A stretch of 43,942 bases of DNA, taken from the NCBI GenBank assembly GCA_017432405.1, contig JAFRJF010000283.1, positions 1 to 43,942 on the forward strand. The letters are read 5' to 3'. The DNA is from Clostridia bacterium (GTDB taxonomy: Bacteria > Bacillota_A > Clostridia > Christensenellales > Aristaeellaceae). Positions 1 to 7,751 of this stretch are shown here, one piece after another (within the stretch, counting starts at the first letter, position 1; each line of letters opens with the position of its first letter). The position numbers and the translations under genes are program-made. The notes beneath the pieces are model-generated. The model was given only the letters and a program-made list of their open reading frames with translations, had not been told where the DNA came from and did no database searches.

Positions 1-390
1 CAGGTACTGGGGCACGATGCCGGCGGAAAACCACATGGTGAACACCAGGTAGAAGTTGAACACCTTGCGGAACAGCAGCCGCTTCTTGGACAGGGCGTAG
101 GCGCCCAGTATGGCCACGCCCAGCGCCCACAGCGTGCCGTAGTCCGTCAAAAACAGCGTGTTGGAATAGGAATTCCAGAACATGTTGTCATTGAACATCC
201 TGCGGAAGGCGTCGAACTGGATGTCCTTGGGGAACAGAACCACCTCGCCGTAGTCCATGGCGTGGCGCCCGCTGATGGAGGCCGACACCGCGTACAGGAA
301 CGGGTACAGGCAACCCAGGGCGAACACGGTCAGGAGCGTATAGCTGACGATCTTGAAGATCAGCTCGGAGACTTCGAGTTTTCTTTTCAT
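1..390 (-). CDS. LplC/YtcP-type carbohydrate ABC transporter permease (partial, 3' end outside window)
   Basis: Inner-membrane permease subunit of a sugar ABC importer, with only the N-terminal 130 residues in the window. The start ATG at 390 follows a GGGGGG box six bases upstream and lies 12 bases after the stop of the LplB-type permease, so the two are co-transcribed. A first membrane segment spans about residues 9-31, followed by an extracytoplasmic stretch (SGRHAMDYGEVVLFPKDI) of the kind found in LplC/YtcP permeases, and then a second hydrophobic segment. Known of the family: it pairs with an LplB-type permease, an extracellular lipoprotein binding protein and often a shared ATPase. No binding protein or ATPase is visible here. 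The substrate cannot be read from the sequence; oligosaccharides or uronides are usual. Confidence 0.85.
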   Translation of the reverse strand, partial: MKRKLEVSELIFKIVSYTLLTVFALGCLYPFLYAVSASISGRHAMDYGEVVLFPKDIQFDAFRRMFNDNMFWNSYSNTLFLTDYGTLWALGVAILGAYALSKKRLLFRKVFNFYLVFTMWFSAGIVPQYL

Positions 391-402
391 TGAAATCCCC
401 CC

Positions 403-1464
403 TTAGTACAGCGACACGTTGGACGCCTTGCGGGCCACCGTATTCGCGCCGATGACCAGCAGCATGCCCACCACGTTGTTCATCATCTCGGCGGCGGAGG
501 CGATGCCCTTCTGGGCGCCCGCCAGGCCGTAGCGCTGGGCGAAGGTGGAGACCACGTCGGCGGTCACGTAGGTGTTGGTGTTGTACAGCAACAGCACCTT
601 CTCATAGCCGATGTTCAGCAGCGAACCGATGCGCATGATCAGCATGATGACGATGGTGGAGAGTATGCTGGGCAGCACCACGTAGCGCATCTGGGCCATC
701 TTGCCCGCGCCGTCGATCTGCGCCGCCTCGTAGCTGGTGGGCGATATGGCGATGATTGCCGCGAAGAACACGATGCTGTCGTAGCCAGCCGTCTCCCAGA
801 TGCCGCTGATCTGGTAGATGCCCCGGAAGAAATCCGGGTTGTTCAGCATGCCCGCGGTGGCCGTCTCCTGGGAGATCAGGCCCAGGCGCGCCAGGAACTG
901 GCTGACGATGCCCGCGCCGCTGGTCAGCGAGCCCTGCTTCACCAGCATCATCACCAGCGAGGTCATGACGACGGTGGACATGAACTTCGGCAGGTAGGTG
1001 AGCACCTGGTAGACGCTTCGGGCGATGTTGGAGCGGATCTCGTTGAAGAACAGGGCCAGTATGATGGGCATCGGGAAGCCGAAGCACAGGCCGTAGAAGC
1101 TGAGCAGGAAGGTGTTGCGCAACGCCCGCCAGAATTCCGCCGACATGCCGGCACTGGCGCCGCCGCCAACCAGAAGCGTCTTGAAATAGGAGAAGCCCGC
1201 GAAGTACTGGTCTGCCACCGGCTTGACCTGGTCGCTGACCTTGAAGGCGCCCAGCAGCTCGTACATGGGCAGGTAGCGCCAGAACAGGAAGACCAGCAGG
1301 GTGGGCAGCAGCATCACGTACAGACGCCAATCCTTCAGGATCGTGCGCCCCACGTGCAGCCAGTAGTGCTTTTCGACGTCGTCGCGCACCATCTGTTCGG
1401 GATTTTCCCGATAAGTGCCGCTGGCCTGATCAAAAATCAGAAAATCCGATCCCTTGTCTCTCAT
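403..1464 (-). CDS. LplB-type carbohydrate ABC transporter permease
   Basis: Permease partner of the downstream LplC-type gene, 353 residues. The first 50 residues are a cytoplasmic extension; the first membrane segment follows (RLYVMLLPTLLVFLFW), then five more. The EAA loop that contacts the ATPase is clear (EAAQIDGAGKMAQM...VLPSI), and the C-terminus YGLAGAQKGIASAAEMMNN is typical of LplB-like permeases. The chosen ATG at 1464 overlaps the stop of the upstream gene by one base (TGATG), indicating translational coupling. The family is usually preceded by a solute-binding lipoprotein; here a small polytopic protein occupies that place. The assignment to a carbohydrate importer is firm at family level, the substrate is unknown. 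Confidence 0.9.
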   Translation of the reverse strand: MRDKGSDFLIFDQASGTYRENPEQMVRDDVEKHYWLHVGRTILKDWRLYVMLLPTLLVFLFWRYLPMYELLGAFKVSDQVKPVADQYFAGFSYFKTLLVGGGASAGMSAEFWRALRNTFLLSFYGLCFGFPMPIILALFFNEIRSNIARSVYQVLTYLPKFMSTVVMTSLVMMLVKQGSLTSGAGIVSQFLARLGLISQETATAGMLNNPDFFRGIYQISGIWETAGYDSIVFFAAIIAISPTSYEAAQIDGAGKMAQMRYVVLPSILSTIVIMLIMRIGSLLNIGYEKVLLLYNTNTYVTADVVSTFAQRYGLAGAQKGIASAAEMMNNVVGMLLVIGANTVARKASNVSLY

Positions 1465-2048
1465 CAGTATCCTCCTCTTTCTTCGTTTTCCTGCTGCTTC
1501 AGCCTGAGCAGGTAATGGTTTTGTTCCTCGAATATGCCGTCCAGCCGGCGAGCGATCCATATCAGCACCAGCGTGAACAGCAGCGTGATCACATCGGTGG
1601 TAAAAAAGCCCAGCGCCGCCGCCGGGGCGCTGCCCAGCACGACGGCGAGAAGCGCCCTTCCCAGCTGTATAAGCAGCGTCACCATGAGCGCCAGCGCCAG
1701 GGATTTCCCCACGCTTTCGCGTATGCCCTCGGGCGTGACGGCCTTGATATACCCCAGCGCTGCCAGGGACAGCAGGTTGCCCAGGCAATAGACGATGTAG
1801 TGCCGCGGCCCCGCGCCGGAGGTCATGCAGAATACGGCGCCGCCCAGTGCGGCGTGCAACCCCGCCCAGGGCCCCCAGCGCATCATCACGATGCAAGTGA
1901 CCGCCGGGGTCACCGACACGGTATAGGGCTCATTCGGAAACCAGCGCCGGGCGGCGGTGACGGCCAGCGTCTCGGCCACCGTCAGCATCAGGGCGAACAT
2001 CGCCAGATCCAGCGCCCGGTATTGTTTGACCGTTCTGCGTTTTTGCAA
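1464..2048 (-). CDS. ECF-transporter S-component-like membrane protein, first gene of ABC permease operon
   Basis: Hydrophobic protein of 194 residues with five or six predicted membrane segments. An AxxxA pattern (AETLA) lies in the first segment, as in S components of energy-coupling-factor transporters that dock on EcfT. Size and topology fit that class, but no vitamin-binding signature is recognised, so this is a resemblance only. The charged C-terminal tail is short and cytoplasmic. The TTG at 2048 is taken as start because a GGAGGT box lies six bases upstream; an in-frame TTG at 2066 has no such box. The stop overlaps the ATG of the LplB-type permease, so the protein is made together with a sugar importer. 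It could be an accessory or sensory subunit. Alternative: an unrelated conserved membrane protein. Confidence 0.5.
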   Translation of the reverse strand: MQKRRTVKQYRALDLAMFALMLTVAETLAVTAARRWFPNEPYTVSVTPAVTCIVMMRWGPWAGLHAALGGAVFCMTSGAGPRHYIVYCLGNLLSLAALGYIKAVTPEGIRESVGKSLALALMVTLLIQLGRALLAVVLGSAPAAALGFFTTDVITLLFTLVLIWIARRLDGIFEEQNHYLLRLKQQENEERGGY

Positions 2049-2176
2049 CCGCCCACCTCCAGCCAACCGGTCCGGCGCTATTTCCGCGCCTGTGCGTCAT
2101 CCGGACTGTTTTTGGTCACAGGTGCTGCATACCCTCTGATAATTACAAGTACGCCATGAAATTGACACCTTGCACA
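2049..2176 (-). promoter_or_regulatory. long 5' leader of the ABC permease operon
   Basis: About 128 bases separate the predicted transcription start from the TTG start codon. The leader can form a stem between CCTGTG and CACAGG around a loop holding AGTCCGGATG, a box also found near the 3' end of FMN riboswitches. The other FMN-riboswitch boxes are not seen, so a known riboswitch is not claimed. A regulatory leader is inferred from length and pairing only. Confidence 0.25.
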
Positions 2177-2182
2177 ATTCGG

Positions 2183-2211
2183 ATTATAACATCAACTGCA
2201 AATCATGTCAA
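2183..2211 (-). promoter_or_regulatory. consensus sigma-A promoter of the ABC permease operon
   Basis: On the minus strand the -35 box is TTGACA (2206-2211) and the -10 box is TATAAT (2183-2188), with exactly 17 bases between. Both hexamers match consensus. Transcription would start near 2176 and run into the ECF-S-like gene. Confidence 0.8.
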
Positions 2212-2254
2212 TCAAATTAATAGGATAAAATACTACTTCTTTTAATATCGGCCA

Positions 2255-3328
2255 TTACCACGCGTCGCCCAGGAACGATTCGCCGTCGATGCGCAGCCTC
2301 GCGGCAATCAGCTTCGCCAGGAAAAACATGAGGGCGCATTCGTCCTCCTGCCAGAGGCGGCGGTTCCGGGGCTCCGCGCACACCAGGTAGCCGTCGGTGG
2401 GCGCGTTGTCCATGCCGATGTGCACCACCATCAGAGACTCTACCTCCCACCTGCTGAGCACGCTGAAGAACTGTGGGCAGCGCGCCTCGACGACGGACAG
2501 GTCGTTGGCGGCAAACAGCTCATCATTCATCAGCCGGTCGATGTCGCTCACGTCCTCCCGTATGCCCTGCACGCGGATGCCCCGCATGATCTTTTTCTGG
2601 TCGACGTAGTACAGGTCGGAGACCTTCAGCTCGTCGATCATCACCGGCGCGACGGAGTGCAGCTTGTTCTTCATGCCCGGCACCATCTCGAACATGCGCA
2701 CCAGGTTGCGCATCGAGGTATACACTCCACGCCGCGCGATCTGGCGGATCTGGATGTCGGCATGCTTCTCCTTAACATATATAATGTAACAGTTCCTGCC
2801 CTTGCGCTTGCCCCGGTACAGGGTCTTGTCGATCATGGCGAACAGGCTCTCGTAATCCGTGGCGTCGTCGGGATAGGTGGCGCAGCCGATGGTGCCCGTG
2901 ATAAAGGGGGCACAGTCCGCCAGGTTGACGTTTTTGCGCAGCACCTTCTCGCTGTTGTACAGCTCGCTGAGAAACGCTTTTTTATCGTCGTAGGTCCTGT
3001 CCCGCAGATTGATCCAAAGCAGCTCGTCGCCGCCGAAGCGCCCCGCGACGCCATAGCCCTCCAGGTATTCGGACAGTCCCTGAGCCACGTCCATCAAAAC
3101 CCCGTCGCCCACGTGGTGGCCATAGGTATCATTGATGAATTTGAAGTTGTCCAGGTCCAGCATGCCGAATGTGAAGGGCTTCCCCTCATCGATCAGGGAA
3201 CGCACAAAGCCGAGTATATATTGGCGGGATACCAGACCTGTCAGAGGATCCAATACATAGTTGATCCTGTCCTTTTCAAATGCCCGTTTGAAAAAGGGAT
3301 AGCGCGAAAGCTGCTGTTCGGAATACAT
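2255..3328 (-). CDS. diguanylate cyclase-like GGDEF protein with C-terminal GAF-like region
   Basis: Predicted soluble cytoplasmic protein of 357 residues. The GGDEF domain runs from about residue 25 to 190: LDPLTGLVSR opens it, the metal-binding DLDNFKFINDTYGHHVGD is intact, and the active-site loop at 99-103 reads GGDEL, with Leu in the last place. No RxxD inhibitory site precedes it, so product inhibition at an I-site is not expected. Residues about 200-350 look like a GAF-type sensory domain. The likely reaction is two GTP to cyclic di-GMP, but activity of a GGDEL loop is not certain. The ATG at 3328 was chosen, with an AAGGAAG box about 12 bases upstream; an in-frame TTG at 3358 has no ribosome-binding site. 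The gene is monocistronic behind its own promoter. Confidence 0.85.
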   Translation of the reverse strand: MYSEQQLSRYPFFKRAFEKDRINYVLDPLTGLVSRQYILGFVRSLIDEGKPFTFGMLDLDNFKFINDTYGHHVGDGVLMDVAQGLSEYLEGYGVAGRFGGDELLWINLRDRTYDDKKAFLSELYNSEKVLRKNVNLADCAPFITGTIGCATYPDDATDYESLFAMIDKTLYRGKRKGRNCYIIYVKEKHADIQIRQIARRGVYTSMRNLVRMFEMVPGMKNKLHSVAPVMIDELKVSDLYYVDQKKIMRGIRVQGIREDVSDIDRLMNDELFAANDLSVVEARCPQFFSVLSRWEVESLMVVHIGMDNAPTDGYLVCAEPRNRRLWQEDECALMFFLAKLIAARLRIDGESFLGDAW

Positions 3329-3387
3329 GCGGTCGAAACACTTCCTTTTGTCAGTCAACAGGCTGAAAACAGGTGTTATGCATAGCT

Positions 3388-3416
3388 ATTATAACAGCTA
3401 ACCCCTCCTCTGTCCA
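3388..3416 (-). promoter_or_regulatory. sigma-A promoter of the GGDEF gene
   Basis: Minus strand TGGACA (3411-3416), 17-base spacer, TATAAT (3388-3393). One mismatch from consensus. The start of transcription would be near 3381, about 50 bases upstream of the chosen ATG. Confidence 0.75.
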
Positions 3417-3468
3417 GCAAATATGTCGAAATTTATCAAATTTTGTTATGGTATGCGCATTCTTTTTA

Positions 3469-3510
3469 AACACCAACGCGCCCTGTCGGTCGACAGGGCG
3501 CGTTGGTGTT
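3469..3510 (-). terminator. 19-bp perfect hairpin after the aminotransferase gene
   Basis: Arms 3469-3487 and 3492-3510 are perfectly complementary around a GGTC loop. The hairpin begins five bases beyond the aminotransferase stop codon and lies upstream of the GGDEF promoter. It most likely ends the aminotransferase transcript, although the U-tract that follows on the minus strand is short and interrupted by A residues. Confidence 0.6.
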
Positions 3511-3514
3511 GACA

Positions 3515-4804
3515 TTATTGCTTCTGGCTCAGCAGCTTCTCCGCGCTGACCAGCCTGACGCACAGCGCGAAAAGCTCGGCGGCGGTGGCGAGCTCCTGGG
3601 GGGACGGATAGGAGGGCGCGATGCGGATGCTGTTGTCCTGCGGGTCCTTGCCATAGGGCCAGGTAGCGCCCGCGGGGGTCATCACCACGCCGGCCTTCTT
3701 GGCCCGGGCCACGATGGTCTTGGCGCAGCCGGGCAGGCTCTCGAAGTGGATGAAGTAGCCGCCAAGGGGCTTGGTCCAGCTGCCGATGCCCAGGCCGCCC
3801 AGCTTCTCCTCCAGCGTGTTCTCCACCATCTCAAACTTCGGACGGAGGATGTCTGCGTGCTTGCGCATGTGCTCCACCATGCCGTGGATGTTGCCGAAGA
3901 AGCGCACGTGGCGCAGCTGGTTCACCTTGTCGTGGCCGATGGTCTGGCGCTTGAGCTGGTTGGTGATGTCTTCCATATTATTGGGCGAGGTGGCCAGGGC
4001 CGCGATGCCGGAGCCGGGGAAGGTGATCTTGCTGGTGGAGGAGAACTTGTAGACCATGTCCGGGTTGCCCGCACGCTTGCACTCGGCGAGGATCTCGACC
4101 AGGTAATCCTGCTTTTCATCGTAGAGGTGGTGCATGCCGTAGGCATTGTCCCAGAAGATGCGGAAGTCCGACGCCGCCGGCTCCAGCCGGGCGAAGCGGC
4201 GCACCGTTTCATCGCTGTAGGAATAGCCCTGGGGGTTGGAATACTTGGGCACGCACCAGATGCCCTTGATGGCCTCGTCCTCGGCCACCAGCTTTTCCAC
4301 CAGGTCCATCTGCGGGCCGTTGGGCGTCATGGGCACGGGAATCATCTCGATGCCGAAATACTGGGTGATGGCGAAGTGGCGGTCGTAGCCGGGCACGGGG
4401 CACAGGAACTTCACCTTATCCAGCTTGCACCAGGGGGTGGAGCCCATAATGCCGTGGGTGTAGGCGCGGGATACGGTATCGTACATCACGTTCAGGCTGG
4501 AATTGCCGTAGATGATGATGTCCTTGGGATTGTTCTCCATCATGTCGCCCAGCAGCTCCCGGGCCTCCTCGATGCCGGTCAGCGCGCCGTAGTTGCGGCA
4601 GTCGGTGCCGTCGTCGCAGGTCAGGTCGCTGTCGGAATCCAGTACGTCCATCATGCCCATGGACAGATCCAGCTGCTCCTTGCAGGGCACCCCGCGGCTC
4701 ATGTTCAGGTGAATGCCCATGCCCTGGAACCTCTGGTACTCCTTTTTCAGCAGGACGATCTCTTTCTCCAGCTCCTCACGGGACATTTCAGCATAGGGTT
4801 TCAT
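3515..4804 (-). CDS. PLP-dependent aspartate-aminotransferase-like enzyme (class I/II fold, subgroup Ic type)
   Basis: Cytosolic pyridoxal-phosphate aminotransferase of 429 residues, the usual length for the subgroup Ic aspartate aminotransferases described in actinobacteria and clostridia. Visible signatures are MSRGVPCKEQLDLS near the N-terminus, the cofactor-facing DNAYG motif, the Schiff-base lysine in FSSTSKITFPGSG, and the substrate-carboxylate arginine in the C-terminal SIRIAPSYPS. The expected reaction is transfer between aspartate (or another amino acid) and 2-oxoglutarate. The ATG at 4804 is preferred: a GGAAAGG box lies about 12 bases upstream, while an in-frame TTG at 4816 directly abuts that box. 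The gene stands alone between a terminator hairpin and an AT-rich intergenic region. Substrate preference is inferred from family only. Confidence 0.85.
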   Translation of the reverse strand: MKPYAEMSREELEKEIVLLKKEYQRFQGMGIHLNMSRGVPCKEQLDLSMGMMDVLDSDSDLTCDDGTDCRNYGALTGIEEARELLGDMMENNPKDIIIYGNSSLNVMYDTVSRAYTHGIMGSTPWCKLDKVKFLCPVPGYDRHFAITQYFGIEMIPVPMTPNGPQMDLVEKLVAEDEAIKGIWCVPKYSNPQGYSYSDETVRRFARLEPAASDFRIFWDNAYGMHHLYDEKQDYLVEILAECKRAGNPDMVYKFSSTSKITFPGSGIAALATSPNNMEDITNQLKRQTIGHDKVNQLRHVRFFGNIHGMVEHMRKHADILRPKFEMVENTLEEKLGGLGIGSWTKPLGGYFIHFESLPGCAKTIVARAKKAGVVMTPAGATWPYGKDPQDNSIRIAPSYPSPQELATAAELFALCVRLVSAEKLLSQKQ

Positions 4805-4899
4805 CTCGCAATCCAACCTTTCCCAAAGTAGTGTCGCTTTTTGCTATTTTACCATATCTCCATGCCCATTTTCACGCCTGATCAGTATAATCAAAGGTT

Positions 4900-4935
4900 A
4901 AATTTGCATTTTTTGAATTTATAAAATGCAAATTT
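4900..4935. repeat. AT-rich 13-bp palindrome upstream of the aminotransferase
   Basis: Arms 4900-4912 (AAATTTGCATTTT) and 4923-4935 are perfectly complementary around a 10-base AT loop. The position, about 100 bases upstream of the aminotransferase start, suits an operator or a small RNA hairpin. No function is shown by the sequence. Confidence 0.5.
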
Positions 4936-5107
4936 AGCTCCTGAATGACAGAATCACGGCGAACAGGTCCTCCTTCGGATTGGTTTTTCTCTCCCCCGGC
5001 CCCGTTTTTGTGCCACATTTGCCCGGTAAATAATTAGTTTTCTGTTAACGCAGAGCAAAAGTACCCAAAGATGCACGTTTTCAACCAAAAAATAAACACA
5101 CATTCCA

Positions 5108-5136
5108 TTGCAGAACCCCCCTTTCTGTGTTATAGT
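5108..5136 (+). promoter_or_regulatory. promoter of glycogen phosphorylase gene
   Basis: TTGCAG (5108-5113), 17-base spacer, TATAGT (5131-5136). The boxes are imperfect, which suits a regulated promoter. The last base of the -10 box is the first base of the inverted repeat TGACGGT-N7-ACCGTCA. Confidence 0.6.
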
Positions 5137-5156
5137 GACGGTTGAACTTACCGTCA
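5136..5156. promoter_or_regulatory. operator-like inverted repeat overlapping the glgP transcription start
   Basis: TGACGGT (5136-5142), seven bases, ACCGTCA (5150-5156). The half-sites are perfect. It abuts the -10 box and covers the expected start of transcription, the classic place for a repressor. The regulator is not identified; LacI, GntR or TetR-type proteins use sites of this form. Confidence 0.5.
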
Positions 5157-5181
5157 TGCCTTATTTTTCGGAGGTGTTTTT

Positions 5182-7629
5182 GTGAAATTTGAACGGATGA
5201 CCGTTGAGCAGATCAAGGACAGCATACTCAACAAGCTGCACACGCAGTTTGCCTGCGACGTGGCCGACGCCACCCCGGAGCAGCTGTACCAGGCCCTGGC
5301 CCTGGTGGTGCGCGACGAGATCATGCAGCGCCGCAGCGCTTCCCGCGACGCCCGCAAGGCGCAGCAGGCCAAGAAGGTCTACTACCTCAGCGCCGAATTC
5401 CTGGTGGGCCGCGCGCTGCACAACAACATGGTCAACCTGGTCAACGAGACCAATTATATGAAGGCCCTGGACGAGCTGGGCATCGACCGCTCCGTGGTAT
5501 TCGAGGAGGAGCCGGAGCCCGGCCTCGGCAACGGCGGCCTCGGCAGGCTCGCCGCCTGCTTCCTGGATTCCCTGACCACGCTGAAGCTGCCGGCCATGGG
5601 CTGCACCATCCGCTATGAATTCGGCCTGTTCCGCCAGAGGCTGGTGGACGGCTATCAGGTCGAGGTGCCCGACAACTGGCTGGCCAGCGGCAACATCTGG
5701 GAGATCCCCCATCCCCAGGACGCGGTGGAGATCCACTTCGGCGGCCGCATCGAAACCTATGAGGACAACGGCCGCACCTACTACCGCCACCTGGACTACA
5801 AGACCGTGCAGGCCATGCCCTACGACATCCCCGTAGTGGGCTATGACAGCACCAAGGTCAACTTCCTGCGCACCTGGAGCGCCAAGGCCGTCAACCAGAT
5901 CGACATGGGCCACTTCAACCGCGGTCAGTACGTACAGGCCATGGAGGAGCGCGAGCTGGCGGAGGTCATCTCCAAGATCCTCTATCCCAACGACGACAGC
6001 TATCAGGGCAAGGAGCTGCGCCTGAAGCAGCAGTACTTCTTCTCCTCCGCCTCCATACAGTTCGCGGTGAAGGAGTTCATCGATACCTACGGCTACAACT
6101 TTGCCATCTTCCCGGACAAGGTGGCCATCCACATCAACGACACCCACCCCGCCGTCGCCATCCCCGAGCTGATGCGCATACTGATGGACGACTACGGCCT
6201 GGGCTGGGACGAGGCCGAGGCCATCTCCCGCCGCACCTTCGCCTACACCAACCACACCGTGCTGGTGGAGGCCCTGGAGAAGTGGCCCGAGAGCCTGTTC
6301 CGCGAGCAGCTGCCCCGCGTTTACATGATCCTCGAGGAGATGAACCGCCGGCTGTGCGCCAAGCTGTGGGACGCCTTCCCCGGCCAGTGGGAGCGCATCG
6401 GCCACATGGCGATCCTCGCCTACAACCAGGTGCACATGGCCAACCTGTGCGTGGCCTACACCCACTCCGTCAACGGCGTGTCGGCCATCCACACCGACAT
6501 CCTCAAGCGCCAGACCTTCCACGACTTCTACATGCTGGAGCCCCGGAAGTTCGTCAACATCACCAACGGCATCACCCATCGCCGCTGGCTGATGCAGTGT
6601 AACCCCGAGCTGTCCAGCCTGATCGACGAGGCCATCGGCACCGACTGGCGCAAGGATATGAAGAAGATCGAGGCGCTGAAGCCCTTCGCCGACGACGCGG
6701 CCTTCCGGCAGAAGTTCCAGGAGATCAAGTACCACAACAAGCTGCGTCTGGCGGATCACGTGTATCGCCATCAGGGCATCGAGATGAACCCCGACAGCAT
6801 CTTCGACGCCCAGGCCAAGCGCCTGCACGAGTACAAGCGCCAGCTGATGAACGCGCTGGGCATCATGATGCTCTACAACGACATCGACGAGAACCCCGAC
6901 AAGGAATTCCATTCCCGCACCTTCATATTCGGCGCAAAGGCGGCCCCCGGCTATCACCGGGCCAAGCTGACCATCAAGCTGATCAACGCCGTGGGCGACC
7001 TGGTGCGCAAGCATCCCCGGGCTTCGAAGCTGATCAACGTGGTGTTCCTGGAGAACTACTGCGTCTCCCAGGCCGAGCTGCTGATGCCCGCCACCGAGAT
7101 CAGCCAGCAGATCTCCACTGCCGGCAAGGAGGCCAGCGGCACCGGCAACATGAAGTTCATGATGAACGGCGCGGTGACCCTGGGCACCATGGACGGCGCG
7201 AACTGCGAGATCTACGACCAGGTGGGCGCGGACAACATCTACATCTTCGGCCTCACGGCCCAGGAGGTGGAGAGCGGCTACGCCACCTATCGCGCCCACG
7301 ACATCTACGAGACCAACCCGAAGGTCCGCAAGGTCATGGAGCAGCTGATCGACGGCACCCTGTGCCCCGAGAATCCCCGCATGTTCCAGGAGATCTACCA
7401 CTCCCTGCTGTTCGGAGACGGCGGCGGAATGGCCGACCCCTACTTCGTGCTGAAGGACCTGACCAGCTACATCACCGCCCAGAAGCAGATGATGGCGGAC
7501 TACGACAACCGGGATCTGTGGCTGAAAAAGGCCGTGATGAACACCGCCTGCTCCGGCCTGTTCACCTCGGACCGTTCCATCGAGGAATACAACCGGCTGA
7601 TCTGGCACCTGAAGCCGCTGAATCTGTAA
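5182..7629 (+). CDS. glgP: glycogen/alpha-glucan phosphorylase
   Basis: Cytosolic GT35 phosphorylase that releases glucose-1-phosphate from alpha-1,4-glucans with inorganic phosphate. At 815 residues it has normal family length. The pyridoxal-phosphate lysine is Lys658, inside EASGTGNMKF. Other family blocks are GLGNGGLGRLAACFLDS near residue 115, HINDTHPAVAIPELMR in the middle and FLENYCVSQAELLMPATEIS before the cofactor site. The start is GTG at 5182, seven bases after a GGAGG box; the product begins MKFERMTVEQ. A GH13 enzyme follows in the same direction after about 120 bases, so the pair probably serves glycogen or maltodextrin use. Expression is likely controlled through the operator-like repeat upstream. 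The unregulated bacterial type is assumed. Confidence 0.97.
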   Translation: MKFERMTVEQIKDSILNKLHTQFACDVADATPEQLYQALALVVRDEIMQRRSASRDARKAQQAKKVYYLSAEFLVGRALHNNMVNLVNETNYMKALDELGIDRSVVFEEEPEPGLGNGGLGRLAACFLDSLTTLKLPAMGCTIRYEFGLFRQRLVDGYQVEVPDNWLASGNIWEIPHPQDAVEIHFGGRIETYEDNGRTYYRHLDYKTVQAMPYDIPVVGYDSTKVNFLRTWSAKAVNQIDMGHFNRGQYVQAMEERELAEVISKILYPNDDSYQGKELRLKQQYFFSSASIQFAVKEFIDTYGYNFAIFPDKVAIHINDTHPAVAIPELMRILMDDYGLGWDEAEAISRRTFAYTNHTVLVEALEKWPESLFREQLPRVYMILEEMNRRLCAKLWDAFPGQWERIGHMAILAYNQVHMANLCVAYTHSVNGVSAIHTDILKRQTFHDFYMLEPRKFVNITNGITHRRWLMQCNPELSSLIDEAIGTDWRKDMKKIEALKPFADDAAFRQKFQEIKYHNKLRLADHVYRHQGIEMNPDSIFDAQAKRLHEYKRQLMNALGIMMLYNDIDENPDKEFHSRTFIFGAKAAPGYHRAKLTIKLINAVGDLVRKHPRASKLINVVFLENYCVSQAELLMPATEISQQISTAGKEASGTGNMKFMMNGAVTLGTMDGANCEIYDQVGADNIYIFGLTAQEVESGYATYRAHDIYETNPKVRKVMEQLIDGTLCPENPRMFQEIYHSLLFGDGGGMADPYFVLKDLTSYITAQKQMMADYDNRDLWLKKAVMNTACSGLFTSDRSIEEYNRLIWHLKPLNL

Positions 7630-7653
7630 TTCCCACCCGTCCAAAGGACGGCA

Positions 7654-7723
7654 AAATGGGAAATGGGAGATGGAAAGCGATGAATGATTGACATTCTCGC
7701 GCCCCGTCGACCATTTCCCATTT
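7654..7723. repeat. 13-bp inverted repeat between glgP and the GH13 gene
   Basis: AAATGGGAAATGG at 7654-7666 pairs perfectly with 7711-7723, with 44 bases between. It lies between co-directional genes and could fold in the transcript. There is no following T-run, so it is not a clear terminator. The AAATGGGAAAT core recurs at the end of rnc (about 26937), so it may be a short dispersed repeat. Confidence 0.45.
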
Positions 7724-7751
7724 CACATTTATTCATGCAGGAGTAATCACT

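Larger units (their letters stand above)
4805..5181. other. intergenic region between divergent aminotransferase and glgP genes
   Basis: 377 bases without a credible gene, distinctly AT-richer than its neighbours. It holds the AT-rich palindrome at 4900-4935, the glgP promoter and its operator-like repeat at 5108-5156. Between about 4936 and 5107 nothing was recognised; a small open frame on the minus strand there has no ribosome-binding site or familiar protein pattern. Confidence 0.6.

Noticed and set aside
2049..2176. FMN riboswitch
   Set aside because: Only one box (AGTCCGGATG) is similar; the conserved 5' boxes and multi-helix junction are not found.
4954..5157. Small minus-strand frame between the aminotransferase and glgP
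   Set aside because: No ribosome-binding site, no familiar pattern, and it runs through the glgP promoter.
5161..7644. 827-codon open frame on the minus strand across glgP
   Set aside because: It is exactly antisense to a clear glycogen phosphorylase; its composition (Val, His, Gln, Leu rich) is that of a shadow frame in GC-rich DNA, and it has no recognisable domain.
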